From positions 31,607-68,113 of the forward strand of contig SVFO01000020.1 of the NCBI GenBank assembly GCA_015056795.1: a stretch of 36,507 nucleotides of DNA. Reading direction: 5' to 3'. Under the pieces are notes generated by a model. That model saw only the letters and a list, made by a program, of their open reading frames with translations, did no database searches and was not told the DNA's origin. Below, in pieces: positions 15,531 through 24,370 of this stretch (the stretch's first letter is position 1; every line of letters starts with the position of its first letter). Source of the DNA: Lachnospiraceae bacterium (GTDB lineage: Bacteria; Bacillota; Clostridia; Lachnospirales; Lachnospiraceae). A program made the translations under genes and the position numbers.

Positions 15531-16415
15531 ATGGGTAAGCGTATGGGGAAAATGGATGAAAATCGAATCAGACTGTTTACGGACATGCTGCCGTCAGTCA
15601 GCTTATGTGGATACTTAAGCACCGACACGGGATTTGTACATCCTGACAGAGTGCTTGACGTCAACGTGCTGTTATATGTCGAAGAGGGAAGCTTTCATAT
15701 CTTTGAGGAAGAGGAGGAGTTTACCGTAGAGGCAGGCGACCTTCTGTTCCTGAAGCAGGGCTTGCATCACTTTGGGGACGTCAAATGTCCCAAGGGAACA
15801 AAGTGGTTTTTCGTCCATTTTCACCTGGAGGAAGGAGATGGCGGAAGAGAGCTTGCTCCCTATGAGAGGTTCTTGTATACGGAGACGGAGGAGCCAAGAG
15901 TCCGCGCATGTCACGTGTTGCCGAAAACCATTCACATTGAGAGGGGCACCAGGATCTTTTCGCGGTTCATGACGTTGGAGCGGATGTTTTCGTCCAGGGA
16001 TTACAGCGCAAACCTAAATCTGAATGCGTATCTCTATGAAATCCTTATGGATATCTATGAACAAACCATTTCCGAGAGACACATCGACGGAAAAAGTGAG
16101 AAGGTGCAGAAGATGATGACCTTTCTTGATGAACGGTCGGACAGGCCGTTCGACTCGGGGGAACTGGAGGAGTTCATGGGGCTGACCTTTAAGCATCTCA
16201 ATCTGCTTTTTAAGCAGACGACGGGAACGACGCTTTGGAAATATCACAGCAGCGCACGAACGGAGCGGGCAAAGCGGCTTCTGGCCGCGACGACGCTTTC
16301 GATTGGTGAGATCAGCGATGCGCTTCATTTTGAGTCGCCGTATTATTTTTGCAACGTTTTTAAGAAGCAGACGGGGATCGCACCCTCCCAATATCGAAAG
16401 GAAAATTTGATCTAA
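15531..16415 (+). CDS. AraC-family transcriptional regulator
   Basis: 294 residues. The start is uncertain among ATGs at 15531, 15543 and 15552, none with a good ribosome site. The N-terminal cupin-like sugar-binding domain (about 30-150) shows LYVEEGSFHIFEEE and FTVEAGDLLFLKQGLHHFG. Two helix-turn-helix motifs follow in the C-terminal 100 residues, ending with the family signature ISDALHFESPYYFCNVFKKQTGIAPSQYRK. It should bind an arabinose-type ligand and activate GH127. The ligand is inferred from the neighbour. Confidence 0.92.
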   Translation: MGKRMGKMDENRIRLFTDMLPSVSLCGYLSTDTGFVHPDRVLDVNVLLYVEEGSFHIFEEEEEFTVEAGDLLFLKQGLHHFGDVKCPKGTKWFFVHFHLEEGDGGRELAPYERFLYTETEEPRVRACHVLPKTIHIERGTRIFSRFMTLERMFSSRDYSANLNLNAYLYEILMDIYEQTISERHIDGKSEKVQKMMTFLDERSDRPFDSGELEEFMGLTFKHLNLLFKQTTGTTLWKYHSSARTERAKRLLAATTLSIGEISDALHFESPYYFCNVFKKQTGIAPSQYRKENLI

Positions 16416-16431
16416 GCAACGCGGGATGGTT

Positions 16432-16444
16432 TACAATCGTTGTA
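16432..16444. promoter_or_regulatory. Inverted repeat, candidate LacI-family operator
   Basis: TACAA and TTGTA are perfect arms around TCG. The site ends 14 bp upstream of the -35 box of the lacI-type gene. Autoregulation is plausible but based on position only. Confidence 0.35.
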
Positions 16445-16458
16445 GAGACATTAAAATA

Positions 16459-16487
16459 TTGTGACTTTCGGGGAAATCTGATATACT
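16459..16487 (+). promoter_or_regulatory. Promoter of the LacI-dus-LRR unit
   Basis: TTGTGA (16459-16464) and TATACT (16482-16487) are separated by 17 bp, about 75 nt before the start codon. Confidence 0.65.
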
Positions 16488-16563
16488 AAGAAAAGTGAGA
16501 GTTGCAAGGACACATGAAAACCAATGGATCAGTGGAAAAGGAACCTGTTGAAGGAGAAAGAAT

Positions 16564-17610
16564 ATGACAGTAAAAGAAATTGCAAAGATGTGTGGAGTAT
16601 CGCCCAGTACGGTATCCAATGCCGTAAATGGAAAGGCTAACATTAGTGAGGAAACAAGAAAAAAGATACTTGATTGCATCCAGCAAATGGGGTATCAGCC
16701 CAATTACTTTGCCGCTAACATTAGAAAACAGAGCACGAAGACCATCGGCATTATCGCGGAGGATTTGGGTCAGTTTAGTACATCTGACATTCTGGAGTCA
16801 GCCATGGCGCGCTGTGAGGAGCAGGGCTATCGGGCCATGATCATGAATCTGCGCATGTATGACAAATGGGAAGATACCTGGTATCACGATGACCAAAAGC
16901 TGCAGAATGTTTTGGAGCCCATATTACATGAATTTCAGGCCATCCACGTAGATGGATTGATTTATATTGCAGGACATGGAAGAACGATCAATTGTATTCC
17001 TGACAATTTTGCCATACCGACGGTTATCGCTTATGGCTGGGCGGATCAGAATCGTTTTCCGTCCATCGTTCCCGATGACGTACAGGGCGGCTATGACATG
17101 ATGAAATATTTGCTTTCTCAGGGACATAAGCGCATCGGTATTCTTTCCGGCGTGGCCGATAACCTGCATGCGAAGGCGCGCCTGCTCGGATATCAGAGAG
17201 CATTGTTTGAAGCAGGCATTCCCTTTAATCCCGAATGGATTTATTACGGAGACTGGAAGAAGCCTACGGGAGCCCTGGGAGCCGAGGAGCTTTTAAAGAA
17301 TGATATCACCGCGATCGTTTGCATGAATGACCTAATGGCGGGCGGCGTGTATGATTATGCGCACGAACACGATCTTGTCGTTGGCAAGGATTTTTCCGTG
17401 GTGGGATATGATAATCAGCTGGTAACGGAGTATTTATATCCTAGGCTGACGACCTGTCATTTGCCATTGAGGGAAATTGGATGTAAGGCCTCCGAGATGC
17501 TGATTCAGAATATCATTGGCACCGAAAAGGCGGAGAGCTATGAACCGATCAAGCTGCCTTGTAGGATTATCTACAGGGATTCCGTCTTGAATTTAAACAT
17601 GAACGAATAA
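16564..17610 (+). CDS. LacI-family transcriptional regulator
   Basis: 348 residues after an AAGGAG ribosome site. The N-terminal helix-turn-helix and hinge (VKEIAKMCGVSPSTVSNAVNGK, then RKKILDCIQQMGYQPN) are canonical. The periplasmic-binding-protein-like domain follows with IGIIAEDL, the VDGLIYIAG strand, a GHKRIGILSG segment and the FSVVGYDNQ strand. The effector is probably a sugar but cannot be named. It is followed after 12 nt by dus, an unusual partner for a sugar repressor. Its targets may include the GH127/AraC locus just upstream, which is inference. Confidence 0.94.
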   Translation: MTVKEIAKMCGVSPSTVSNAVNGKANISEETRKKILDCIQQMGYQPNYFAANIRKQSTKTIGIIAEDLGQFSTSDILESAMARCEEQGYRAMIMNLRMYDKWEDTWYHDDQKLQNVLEPILHEFQAIHVDGLIYIAGHGRTINCIPDNFAIPTVIAYGWADQNRFPSIVPDDVQGGYDMMKYLLSQGHKRIGILSGVADNLHAKARLLGYQRALFEAGIPFNPEWIYYGDWKKPTGALGAEELLKNDITAIVCMNDLMAGGVYDYAHEHDLVVGKDFSVVGYDNQLVTEYLYPRLTTCHLPLREIGCKASEMLIQNIIGTEKAESYEPIKLPCRIIYRDSVLNLNMNE

Positions 17611-17622
17611 CAAGGAATTTGT

Positions 17623-18591
17623 ATGGAAGACAGGGAGACGACAAAGAGAATAGGAACGGAGATCATGATTGGCGGAATTCGTTTTCCGTCCAATGTCTTG
17701 ATGGCACCGCTTGCGGGGTATACCTGTTTCCCGTTTCGACTGATGGTGGAGAGGTTGGGGGCGGGAAGCGCCTACACGGAAATGGTCAGCTCGGATGGGC
17801 TGAAGTATAATGACAGGGCCACGGCGAAGCTTTTGTACACGGATGATCGTGAGAAATTAAAGTGTGTGCAGCTTCTGGGTTCCATTCCGGCCGTCTTTGA
17901 AAGAGCTGCGAAAAGCGAGCGTTTAGAGAAGTTTGACATTATTGACATTAACATGGGATGTCCCGTTCCCAATGTCATCAAGGCGGGAGAGGGAAGCGCG
18001 CTGTTGGAGGATCTCCCGCGCGCTTCTAAAATTATTGAGGCCTGTAAGAGAAGCGGGAAGGTGGTCTCGGTGAAATGTAGGGTCGGCCTGAACAGGCAAA
18101 AGATCGTGATTGAGGAATTCGCGCGCATGTGTGAACAATCTGGCGCGGACATGATCACGGTGCATGGCAGAACTAGGGACATGATGTATGACGGGGCTCC
18201 CTTGTATGATCTGATTAAACTGGCGAAGCAATCCGTGAAGATTCCCGTGTTCGCAAATGGCGGGATCGATTCCAAGGAGGCCGCCATCGAGATGATGGAG
18301 CGAACGGGGGCGGATGGCATCATGCTCGCCAGATATGGATTCGAGAATCCCTTGATTTTCGCAGAGCTGACGAGTAAGGAATGCAACGACACGAAGTATA
18401 GTCTGCTGATGGAGCAGCTCGAGATCGCGGAGGAATGCTTTGACGAGCTTTACGTGCTTTCGTATGTCAAAAAGCTCGCCTCCTATTTCATGAAAAAGCT
18501 TCCTGGAACGAAACAGTATAAGCTGGATTTATATCGGTGCGGCAGCATAGCCGAGCTTAGAAGGATCCTGGGGCTTATTTTTTTGAGGTAA
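17623..18591 (+). CDS. dus: tRNA-dihydrouridine synthase (Dus family)
   Basis: 322 residues. It is an FMN-dependent TIM barrel that reduces uridines in the tRNA D-loop with NADPH. Family motifs present are VLMAPLAGYT at the start of the barrel, TEMVSSDGL, the catalytic Cys in INMGCPVPN, VKCRVGL, TVHGRTR and the FMN phosphate site VFANGGI. The C-terminal helical domain is about 70 residues. The sequence is DusB-like, although the exact subgroup cannot be fixed by eye. It sits 12 nt after the lacI-type gene and 6 nt before the LRR gene. Confidence 0.93.
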   Translation: MEDRETTKRIGTEIMIGGIRFPSNVLMAPLAGYTCFPFRLMVERLGAGSAYTEMVSSDGLKYNDRATAKLLYTDDREKLKCVQLLGSIPAVFERAAKSERLEKFDIIDINMGCPVPNVIKAGEGSALLEDLPRASKIIEACKRSGKVVSVKCRVGLNRQKIVIEEFARMCEQSGADMITVHGRTRDMMYDGAPLYDLIKLAKQSVKIPVFANGGIDSKEAAIEMMERTGADGIMLARYGFENPLIFAELTSKECNDTKYSLLMEQLEIAEECFDELYVLSYVKKLASYFMKKLPGTKQYKLDLYRCGSIAELRRILGLIFLR

Positions 18592-18597
18592 AACAGA

Positions 18598-21500
18598 ATG
18601 CTGGTGCAAGATCAATTTGAAATAGAAGATGGGGTCCTGAAGGCCTATTTGGGGGCTGGACCAGAGGTTCAGATTCCAGAGGGCGTGCATACGATCGGGG
18701 AGGGCGCGCTGAAGGGCATGGCGTGGCTTCTCAAGGTCAGCCTTCCCTCCTCCCTGAAAAGGATTGGGGCAACTGCGTTTAAGGGTTGCAGGCAGCTGAG
18801 GGAGATTACCTTTCCTGAAGGACTGGAGGAAATCGGAGAATATGCGTTTCACAGATGTCACAAGATCAAGGAGATGATTTTTCCGAAATCTCTGACCAAG
18901 GTGGACGGATATGTTTTTTTATATTGTGATGGCTTAAAAAGAGTCGTTATGGAAGGACCAGAGCGCCTTGGAAAAGCGGTCTTTTCTCATAATCTTTTGC
19001 TTGAGGAAGTCACGCTGAATAAAAACGTGGATGCTTCGAATTTTAGTGAGGAAGTGTTCGAGGGATGCGTACATCTTCGGAAGATCACGCTGTCTGGCGA
19101 AGCCTATGAGATCAGCAATCTTATCGAGGCCATGAATTCTCATTCGACCTATCCCTCCGTGATCAAGTCCATCGCGAAAAGCGTGTACCATTCCATGCAG
19201 ATTGAGGATGGCGTGCTGAATAAGTTTCACATCAACCTAAAATCCATCATGCTGCCGGAAGGAATCACGGCAATCGGAAAGAGCTGTTTCTTTGATAAAA
19301 AGGGAATTGTGAGCATTACATTACCGAAGTCCCTGCAGGAGATTCGGGCAAATGCATTTAACAATTGTGTCAATCTGGAAGAGATTACCATTCAAAACGA
19401 GAACCTGCTTTTGGATGACAAGGCATTTCGCGGTTGCTGTCATTTGAAAAAGGCGCATTTGCTTGGAAGGGAGTACCTGCTTGAGGATGCTACCCCGAAC
19501 GAGCTGATCAGCCGCATCCAGGATCAGGTCTGGGGTGATTTCTATCTCAGCGGAAAGACGCTCCTTCGCTATCTGGGAGATGAGGAGCAGATTCAGATCC
19601 CTAAGGGAGTGGAGATCATTGGCGAGCGTTGCTTTTTTGGAAAGGAACGACTGAGAATCGTAGAATGCCCGAATAGCCTTTTGGAGATTCGCGAGCAGGC
19701 CTTTGCAGGCTGCGTGACCTTACAAAATATTGTCTTATCGGACAAGCTAAAAAGGATCGAGCGAGAAGCCTTTGCGGAATGTAAAAAGCTATTGAAATGC
19801 TGTCTTCCTGCTTCGGTCGAATTTATTGGAGAATATGCATTTCGGAGATGCTTTCAGCTAAAGCCCTTTGAGCCATGGCCCCAAAAGGCGGACATACATC
19901 CCTATGCGTTCTATCTGGCGAAGCAGTTCCAGGCGTTGGAGAAGGAGAAAGACAAGTACCCTGGCGATTTTCGACAGGGAGAGGTTGTTGATCAATGCGT
20001 GGAAGGTTGTATTGCTCCCTATGCGCATGCAAGACGGGAAGAAATAAAAACACTATCTCTTACGGACATTTCTAGAATCGGGAAGTATGCATTTGCCGCC
20101 TGTCCAAATTTGGAGGAGATTACGATTGATGCGCCAGAGTGCGTGATCGAGCAAAATGCATTTTCAACCTGCCCGAAGCTGAAAAAGGTATGGTTGAACA
20201 TAAAGGAATTGGGGAAGGGCTGCTTTTCCTACTGCAGGAGTCTGGAGGAGGTTCATCTGTCTGGTGTTTCTGTTTTGCCGATGGAGAGCTTTGCAGGCTG
20301 CTATTCGCTTTCAAAGTTTGAAGCGAAGGACATTCAGCAGATGGAGGCCAGATGCTTTGATGAATGTACGGCCTTGGATTCCTTTGATTTTTCGGGCATA
20401 CGCGTGATTGGCGAAAGAGCCTTCGAACGATGTGAGGCATTAAAGAAGGTGGAGCTGCATCAGGTAGAATGTGGCTTTCATGCCTTTGCGGATTGCGCCT
20501 CACTGGAATCCGTGGAGCTGTCAAAGGATACCGTCTTAAAGAGTGGAGCTTTTATTGGATGTACACAGGTTCGCTCCATCACCTATGCATCTGAGAGGTA
20601 CGAATTTTCAAGGTTCTCGGATGGATTGAATCATGTGGGGAATCTCTATCCCATGCCCGTCAGGGAAGTGATCGCTTCGATTTATTCTTGCTTTGACGTA
20701 AGGGAGAGAAAAATCCTTGCAGGCTATACGCAGGATAGCACGGAGGTAACGATTCCGCAGGACATCGAAGAGATTGGACAGGATGTTTTCAGGGATCATG
20801 TCAGACTTCAGAAAATCCATATTCCACAGTCCGTGAAGATCTTTGGAAACCATGCCTTTTTTATGACGGCATGGTTGGAGGAGCAAAGAAAGGCATCGGA
20901 AATGGTCATTGTCAATCAAGTGCTGTTAGATGGCGCGCTTTGTGAGGGAAGGGTAGAGCTTCCACATACCATAAGGCGTGTTGCCAGCTGGTGCTTTGCG
21001 GGGAATACCAAGATTACGGAGCTTGTGATTCCGTCGGAGAGGATAGGCATTGAGAGCCTTTCCTTCCGCAACTGTCTCAATTTGAAAAGGATTACGGATT
21101 GGAATCAGAAGGAATATGTATTAAGCAATGTTTCAGATTTGACCGACAAGGAATATCCGGAATTGATTCAAAGAATCTTCTCAGAATGCATTAACTGCTT
21201 TAAGCTAGATGAGTCTGGGAACTTGATAGAGAGCACGGGAAATATTACGAAGCTAACCTTTCCCGAAGGGATTAAGGCCGTGGGCGACGGCGTCTACAAG
21301 GATTGCCACTTGCTGGAAGAAATCGCTCTTTCCAAGGACACGACAAGGATCGGAAAGTCTGCGTTTGAGAATAGCAAATGGCTAAAGTGCGTAACAAACG
21401 CAGGAGCCATCACCAGCATTGGTGCGCAGGCCTTCACTGGTTGCCAATCCTTGGAAACCATTGATTTATCCGACTGCCTGCAGGAGCTCGGGAACCGATG

Positions 21501-21756
21501 CTTTGAACATTGCGTCAGCCTAACGGGGATTTCCCTTTCGCCCCAGCTTCAAAAAATCCCCGAGCGAGCCTTCTTCCGCTGCAAGTCCTTACGCAAGATC
21601 ATCATACCTCCATCCGTGAAGATTATCGAAGCAGAAGCTTTCGCCTTTTGTGACAACCTCGAGGAAATCCATATTCCTGAAGAGACCCAACTGGATGAGA
21701 AAGCGTTCATTTATTGTGATAATTTAAGAGTTATTAAATATAGCACTTATCTGTGA
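18598..21756 (+). CDS. Large leucine-rich repeat (BspA/LRR_5-type) protein without signal peptide
   Basis: 1052 residues built almost wholly of 22-24-residue repeats of the form L..I.LP.sl..IG..AF..C. At least six larger modules begin with a non-LRR entry near residues 9, 201, 311, 465, 698 and 866, often after a helical spacer that follows a Y or N. BspA-like proteins are normally surface adhesins. This one starts MLVQDQFEIEDGVL with no signal peptide or membrane segment, so it appears cytoplasmic. Its start is 6 nt after dus, with GAGGT inside the dus end as ribosome site, so translation may be coupled. The role is unknown; a scaffold or a protein-binding function is inference. Codon use looks like that of its neighbours. 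Confidence 0.88.
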   Translation: MLVQDQFEIEDGVLKAYLGAGPEVQIPEGVHTIGEGALKGMAWLLKVSLPSSLKRIGATAFKGCRQLREITFPEGLEEIGEYAFHRCHKIKEMIFPKSLTKVDGYVFLYCDGLKRVVMEGPERLGKAVFSHNLLLEEVTLNKNVDASNFSEEVFEGCVHLRKITLSGEAYEISNLIEAMNSHSTYPSVIKSIAKSVYHSMQIEDGVLNKFHINLKSIMLPEGITAIGKSCFFDKKGIVSITLPKSLQEIRANAFNNCVNLEEITIQNENLLLDDKAFRGCCHLKKAHLLGREYLLEDATPNELISRIQDQVWGDFYLSGKTLLRYLGDEEQIQIPKGVEIIGERCFFGKERLRIVECPNSLLEIREQAFAGCVTLQNIVLSDKLKRIEREAFAECKKLLKCCLPASVEFIGEYAFRRCFQLKPFEPWPQKADIHPYAFYLAKQFQALEKEKDKYPGDFRQGEVVDQCVEGCIAPYAHARREEIKTLSLTDISRIGKYAFAACPNLEEITIDAPECVIEQNAFSTCPKLKKVWLNIKELGKGCFSYCRSLEEVHLSGVSVLPMESFAGCYSLSKFEAKDIQQMEARCFDECTALDSFDFSGIRVIGERAFERCEALKKVELHQVECGFHAFADCASLESVELSKDTVLKSGAFIGCTQVRSITYASERYEFSRFSDGLNHVGNLYPMPVREVIASIYSCFDVRERKILAGYTQDSTEVTIPQDIEEIGQDVFRDHVRLQKIHIPQSVKIFGNHAFFMTAWLEEQRKASEMVIVNQVLLDGALCEGRVELPHTIRRVASWCFAGNTKITELVIPSERIGIESLSFRNCLNLKRITDWNQKEYVLSNVSDLTDKEYPELIQRIFSECINCFKLDESGNLIESTGNITKLTFPEGIKAVGDGVYKDCHLLEEIALSKDTTRIGKSAFENSKWLKCVTNAGAITSIGAQAFTGCQSLETIDLSDCLQELGNRCFEHCVSLTGISLSPQLQKIPERAFFRCKSLRKIIIPPSVKIIEAEAFAFCDNLEEIHIPEETQLDEKAFIYCDNLRVIKYSTYL

Positions 21757-21822
21757 TAGTAAAATGTTCATGTTTGTTGTTTGGTAGTTCTAAATATACT
21801 TGTAAGAAAAGCTTTCCATAAA

Positions 21823-21897
21823 CTCGAGGGGATGGTTTGGAGGGTCTTTCCAGGTAAAAAAGATTAGTAGAAAGACCCTCCAAACCATCCCCTCGAG
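21823..21897. repeat. Perfect 28-bp inverted repeat with a 19-nt loop
   Basis: Arms 21823-21850 and 21870-21897 are exact complements, each bounded by CTCGAG. No T tract follows; the next bases are CCC and then TTTATAAT. It lies between the LRR gene and the aldo/keto reductase. It could still end transcription or act as a transcript-stabilising hairpin or protein site. TATAAT at 21903-21908 could be a -10 box, with its -35 position inside the right arm (CCAAAC, a poor match). Confidence 0.9.
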
Positions 21898-21929
21898 CCC
21901 TTTATAATGATGAACGGAGGCATCGTGCG

Positions 21930-22991
21930 ATGAGATATCGAGCGCTGGGGAAAACGGGCCTGCGCGTGTCGGAGATTGGCTTTGGAACCATTCCGATCCT
22001 AAGCGGCCACGTGCCTGTCTTGCCGAAATTTTATAGCCCTGACCAGGAGACCGCCATAGCGATCATGAAAAAAGCCTTTGATTACGGGTGCAATTTTTAT
22101 GACACCGCGATTTTGGAGGAATATGGCGACGCGGAGCTCAAGCTGGGTGAATTTGCGAAAACCATTGACCGAAGCAAGATCATCATTTCGGATAAGGCTA
22201 GATTTTATGACGGTGCAGAGATTTACAGGGAGGTCATCAGGTCGACAAAGCACCTTGGAACCAAGCCCGACATTTATTTTGTGCATCAGGTTGACGAGAG
22301 CAACGTTGATGAGGTGTTTGGCAAGAATGGGGCACTGGATGCCCTGTATGACTTAAAGCGAGAAGGGAAGATAGGTTTTACGGGAATTGCCTCTCATTAT
22401 TATAATGTCTTATATCGTGGGGCGAAGGACCCAAGAGTGGATGTGCTGCAGGGAAGCGGTAACATTATGGAGCGGGGAATGCTCGAGAGAATGAGGGAGG
22501 AAGCGGCATTCCGTGAAAAGGGCTTTATTCTAAACAAGGTATATGCGGCGGGGCTTTTGATCGGGCCGTTTACGCCAGAGGAGCTGATTAGTGGCATTTT
22601 AGGATATCCCTTCTCCTGTGCCATTTTGGGGATCGGTACCTTTGAACAGGCAGAGGTTGCGTTCGCAAAGGAGTATGAAGAGAGATCCTTTTCTTATGAG
22701 GAGGTATTAGATCGTCTTCGCAAGACCTTTGAACCCATCGGCTGTGACCGCTGTGAGAAATGCGTGTGCCCTTATGGACATGAGCTTCACACGACCTTTC
22801 GACAGTATAATTACTTCCACCTAGGGAAAGAATTCTGGGCGATCAATAAACTAAAATTAGATGCAGGGCTGACCTATCAGCATTGCAGATCCTGCGCGGA
22901 TCAGGCTTGCATGAAGGATTGCGGACGCCATCTATATGTTCCCGAGGAAATGGGGCGGGTGAATCAATTACTCCAAGCGTTTGGAGTCTAA
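21930..22991 (+). CDS. Aldo/keto reductase with C-terminal ferredoxin-like Fe-S domain
   Basis: 353 residues, with GGAGG 9 nt upstream. The AKR barrel (about 1-265) starts MRYRALGKTGLRVSEIGFG and has the catalytic set D58, Y65, K89 and H119. The C-terminus carries two Cys groups, CDRCEKCVCPYG and CRSCADQACMKDC, that look like cluster-binding sites of the Fe-S AKR subgroup. Such proteins are NAD(P)H- or ferredoxin-linked oxidoreductases of unknown substrate. It is followed after 20 nt by a nucleosidase-like gene, probably in one transcript. Confidence 0.88.
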   Translation: MRYRALGKTGLRVSEIGFGTIPILSGHVPVLPKFYSPDQETAIAIMKKAFDYGCNFYDTAILEEYGDAELKLGEFAKTIDRSKIIISDKARFYDGAEIYREVIRSTKHLGTKPDIYFVHQVDESNVDEVFGKNGALDALYDLKREGKIGFTGIASHYYNVLYRGAKDPRVDVLQGSGNIMERGMLERMREEAAFREKGFILNKVYAAGLLIGPFTPEELISGILGYPFSCAILGIGTFEQAEVAFAKEYEERSFSYEEVLDRLRKTFEPIGCDRCEKCVCPYGHELHTTFRQYNYFHLGKEFWAINKLKLDAGLTYQHCRSCADQACMKDCGRHLYVPEEMGRVNQLLQAFGV

Positions 22992-23011
22992 GAAAAAGGA
23001 GGAGACATGCT

Positions 23012-23707
23012 ATGAAAATGAAGGTCGGTTTGATTGTTGCCATTGAAATGGACGCCATCTTTCAACACTATCAAAATTGGAAGGAGCTGGAATCGCCTCC
23101 TGGATTTCAATTGTATTTTGTCGAGCAGGAGGCCTATGACGTTTATGTTCTAAAGACGGGTATGGGTGAAATCGCTGCGGCAGCAGGCGTTCAGTATCTT
23201 GCAGCAAAGTTTGACGTCAGCTGTATCGTAAACTTTGGTGTCGTGGGCGGTCTTACGACGGACATGAAGAAGCATAAGATTTGTCTCGTGGATCGCGTCG
23301 TACATTATAAATATGACTGTTCGGAGTTTATGGATCTTGCGATCGGTCAGGTGGACGGTCATGATTCCATTTTCCTTAAGACGACAGAGAGCTTGGTGAA
23401 AAGTGTTCTCTCCGTTATGGATGGTCTTTCTCTCGCGACCTGCTGTTCTGGTGATAAATTTATCAGTACGGCCGAGGAAAAGCAATATCTTCATACTACC
23501 TTTGAGGGTGACATCTGCGACATGGAATCGGCAGGAATTGTCCTTACCTGCGAGGCAAATGGCTTGCCCTGTCTTTTGTTAAAGGCTGTGTCAGACGGTC
23601 TGGCCGATGGCGCGGAAGGCTTTTATGCCGAGCTGCAAAGTGCGTCCTTAAGGTGTCTGGAAGCAGCAGATACTATCATGGAGCGCCTTGCAAAAATGGA
23701 AGCCTAA
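23012..23707 (+). CDS. 5'-methylthioadenosine/S-adenosylhomocysteine nucleosidase-like protein
   Basis: 231 residues. The ATG at 23012 is chosen because AAGGAGGAG ends 6 nt before it; the open frame reaches back into the previous gene without a ribosome site. The PNP/UDP-phosphorylase fold is shown by MKVGLIVAIEMDA, the TGMGEIAAAAG loop, NFGVVGG and the purine/ribose site CDMESAG with the downstream VSDGLAD catalytic Asp. MTA/SAH nucleosidases cleave adenine from MTA and SAH in methionine and methyl-cycle salvage. The spacing differs somewhat from classic MtnN, so a related nucleosidase is possible. Confidence 0.78.
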   Translation: MKMKVGLIVAIEMDAIFQHYQNWKELESPPGFQLYFVEQEAYDVYVLKTGMGEIAAAAGVQYLAAKFDVSCIVNFGVVGGLTTDMKKHKICLVDRVVHYKYDCSEFMDLAIGQVDGHDSIFLKTTESLVKSVLSVMDGLSLATCCSGDKFISTAEEKQYLHTTFEGDICDMESAGIVLTCEANGLPCLLLKAVSDGLADGAEGFYAELQSASLRCLEAADTIMERLAKMEA

Positions 23708-23738
23708 AAAACTTTCTAGAGAGATTTCAAAAATATCT

Positions 23739-23764
23739 TGTAACCAAAATGCGGAAAACGATGC
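23739..23764 (+). promoter_or_regulatory. Candidate ECF-type autoregulatory promoter
   Basis: TGTAACC (23739-23745) is followed after 13 bp by CGATGC (23759-23764), resembling the AAC/CG-type boxes of ECF promoters. No good SigA pair is seen here. The site is 46 nt before the ECF sigma gene. Confidence 0.45.
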
Positions 23765-23809
23765 TATATAGAGTGAAGGCCTTAAAAAGCTGAGGGGAGG
23801 AAGCAGTTC

Positions 23810-24370
23810 GTGAATGATAATGAAATCGTAGAGCTCTACTTATCGAGAAACGAAGATGCCATAAACCAAACAGCGATAAAATACGGTACCAGACTCAGAA
23901 ATATAGCATTTCGGATTGTGGATGACCTGGAGACGGCGAAGGAATGTGAAAACAGCGCCTATTTTGAAACCTGGGGATCCATACCGCCCTATGAGCCGAG
24001 GGATTATTTATTTGCGTTTGTCGGCAGAATCATCAGGCACATTGCGCTTGATTCGTATCGACTGAGCCACCGGCAGAAAAGACAAGCCCTGTATTGCGAG
24101 CTTACGCAGGAGATGCAGGAATGTCTTCCCGGAAATCAGAATACGGAGGCAGAGATCGAAGCAAAGTGCCTGAGTGGTCTCATCAATGATTTCCTGAAGA
24201 CCTGCTCAGAGGAACAACAAAACATGTTTGTCAGAAGATATTGGTATTTTGACCCGATTGCAGAAATCGCGGAAGCGTATGGCTTTTCGCAGAGCAAGGT
24301 CAAGACCACGTTGTTTCGCATGAGGGCAGAACTGAAGGAGCATTTGGAGAAAGGAGGTTACGAGGTATGA
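23810..24370 (+). CDS. ECF-subfamily RNA polymerase sigma factor
   Basis: 186 residues starting at GTG, with GGGGAGG 8 nt upstream. Region 2 (about 5-85) contains LRNIAFRIVDDLETAKECENSAYFETW. Region 4 (about 120-180) contains YWYFDPIAEIAEAYGFSQSKVKTTLFRMRAELKEHLE, the expected helix-turn-helix. There is no region 3 or C-terminal extension. The last codon overlaps the start of the DUF3160 gene in an ATGA junction, which implies coupled translation. The downstream membrane protein is the likely anti-sigma partner. Confidence 0.93.
   Translation: MNDNEIVELYLSRNEDAINQTAIKYGTRLRNIAFRIVDDLETAKECENSAYFETWGSIPPYEPRDYLFAFVGRIIRHIALDSYRLSHRQKRQALYCELTQEMQECLPGNQNTEAEIEAKCLSGLINDFLKTCSEEQQNMFVRRYWYFDPIAEIAEAYGFSQSKVKTTLFRMRAELKEHLEKGGYEV

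Noticed and set aside
21823..21897. The 28-bp inverted repeat as an ordinary intrinsic terminator
   Set aside because: No T tract follows on either side, so I list it as a repeat with open function.
22883..23011. N-terminal extension of the nucleosidase-like gene
   Set aside because: It overlaps the Cys-rich end of the aldo/keto reductase, while the ATG at 23012 has a near-perfect ribosome site.
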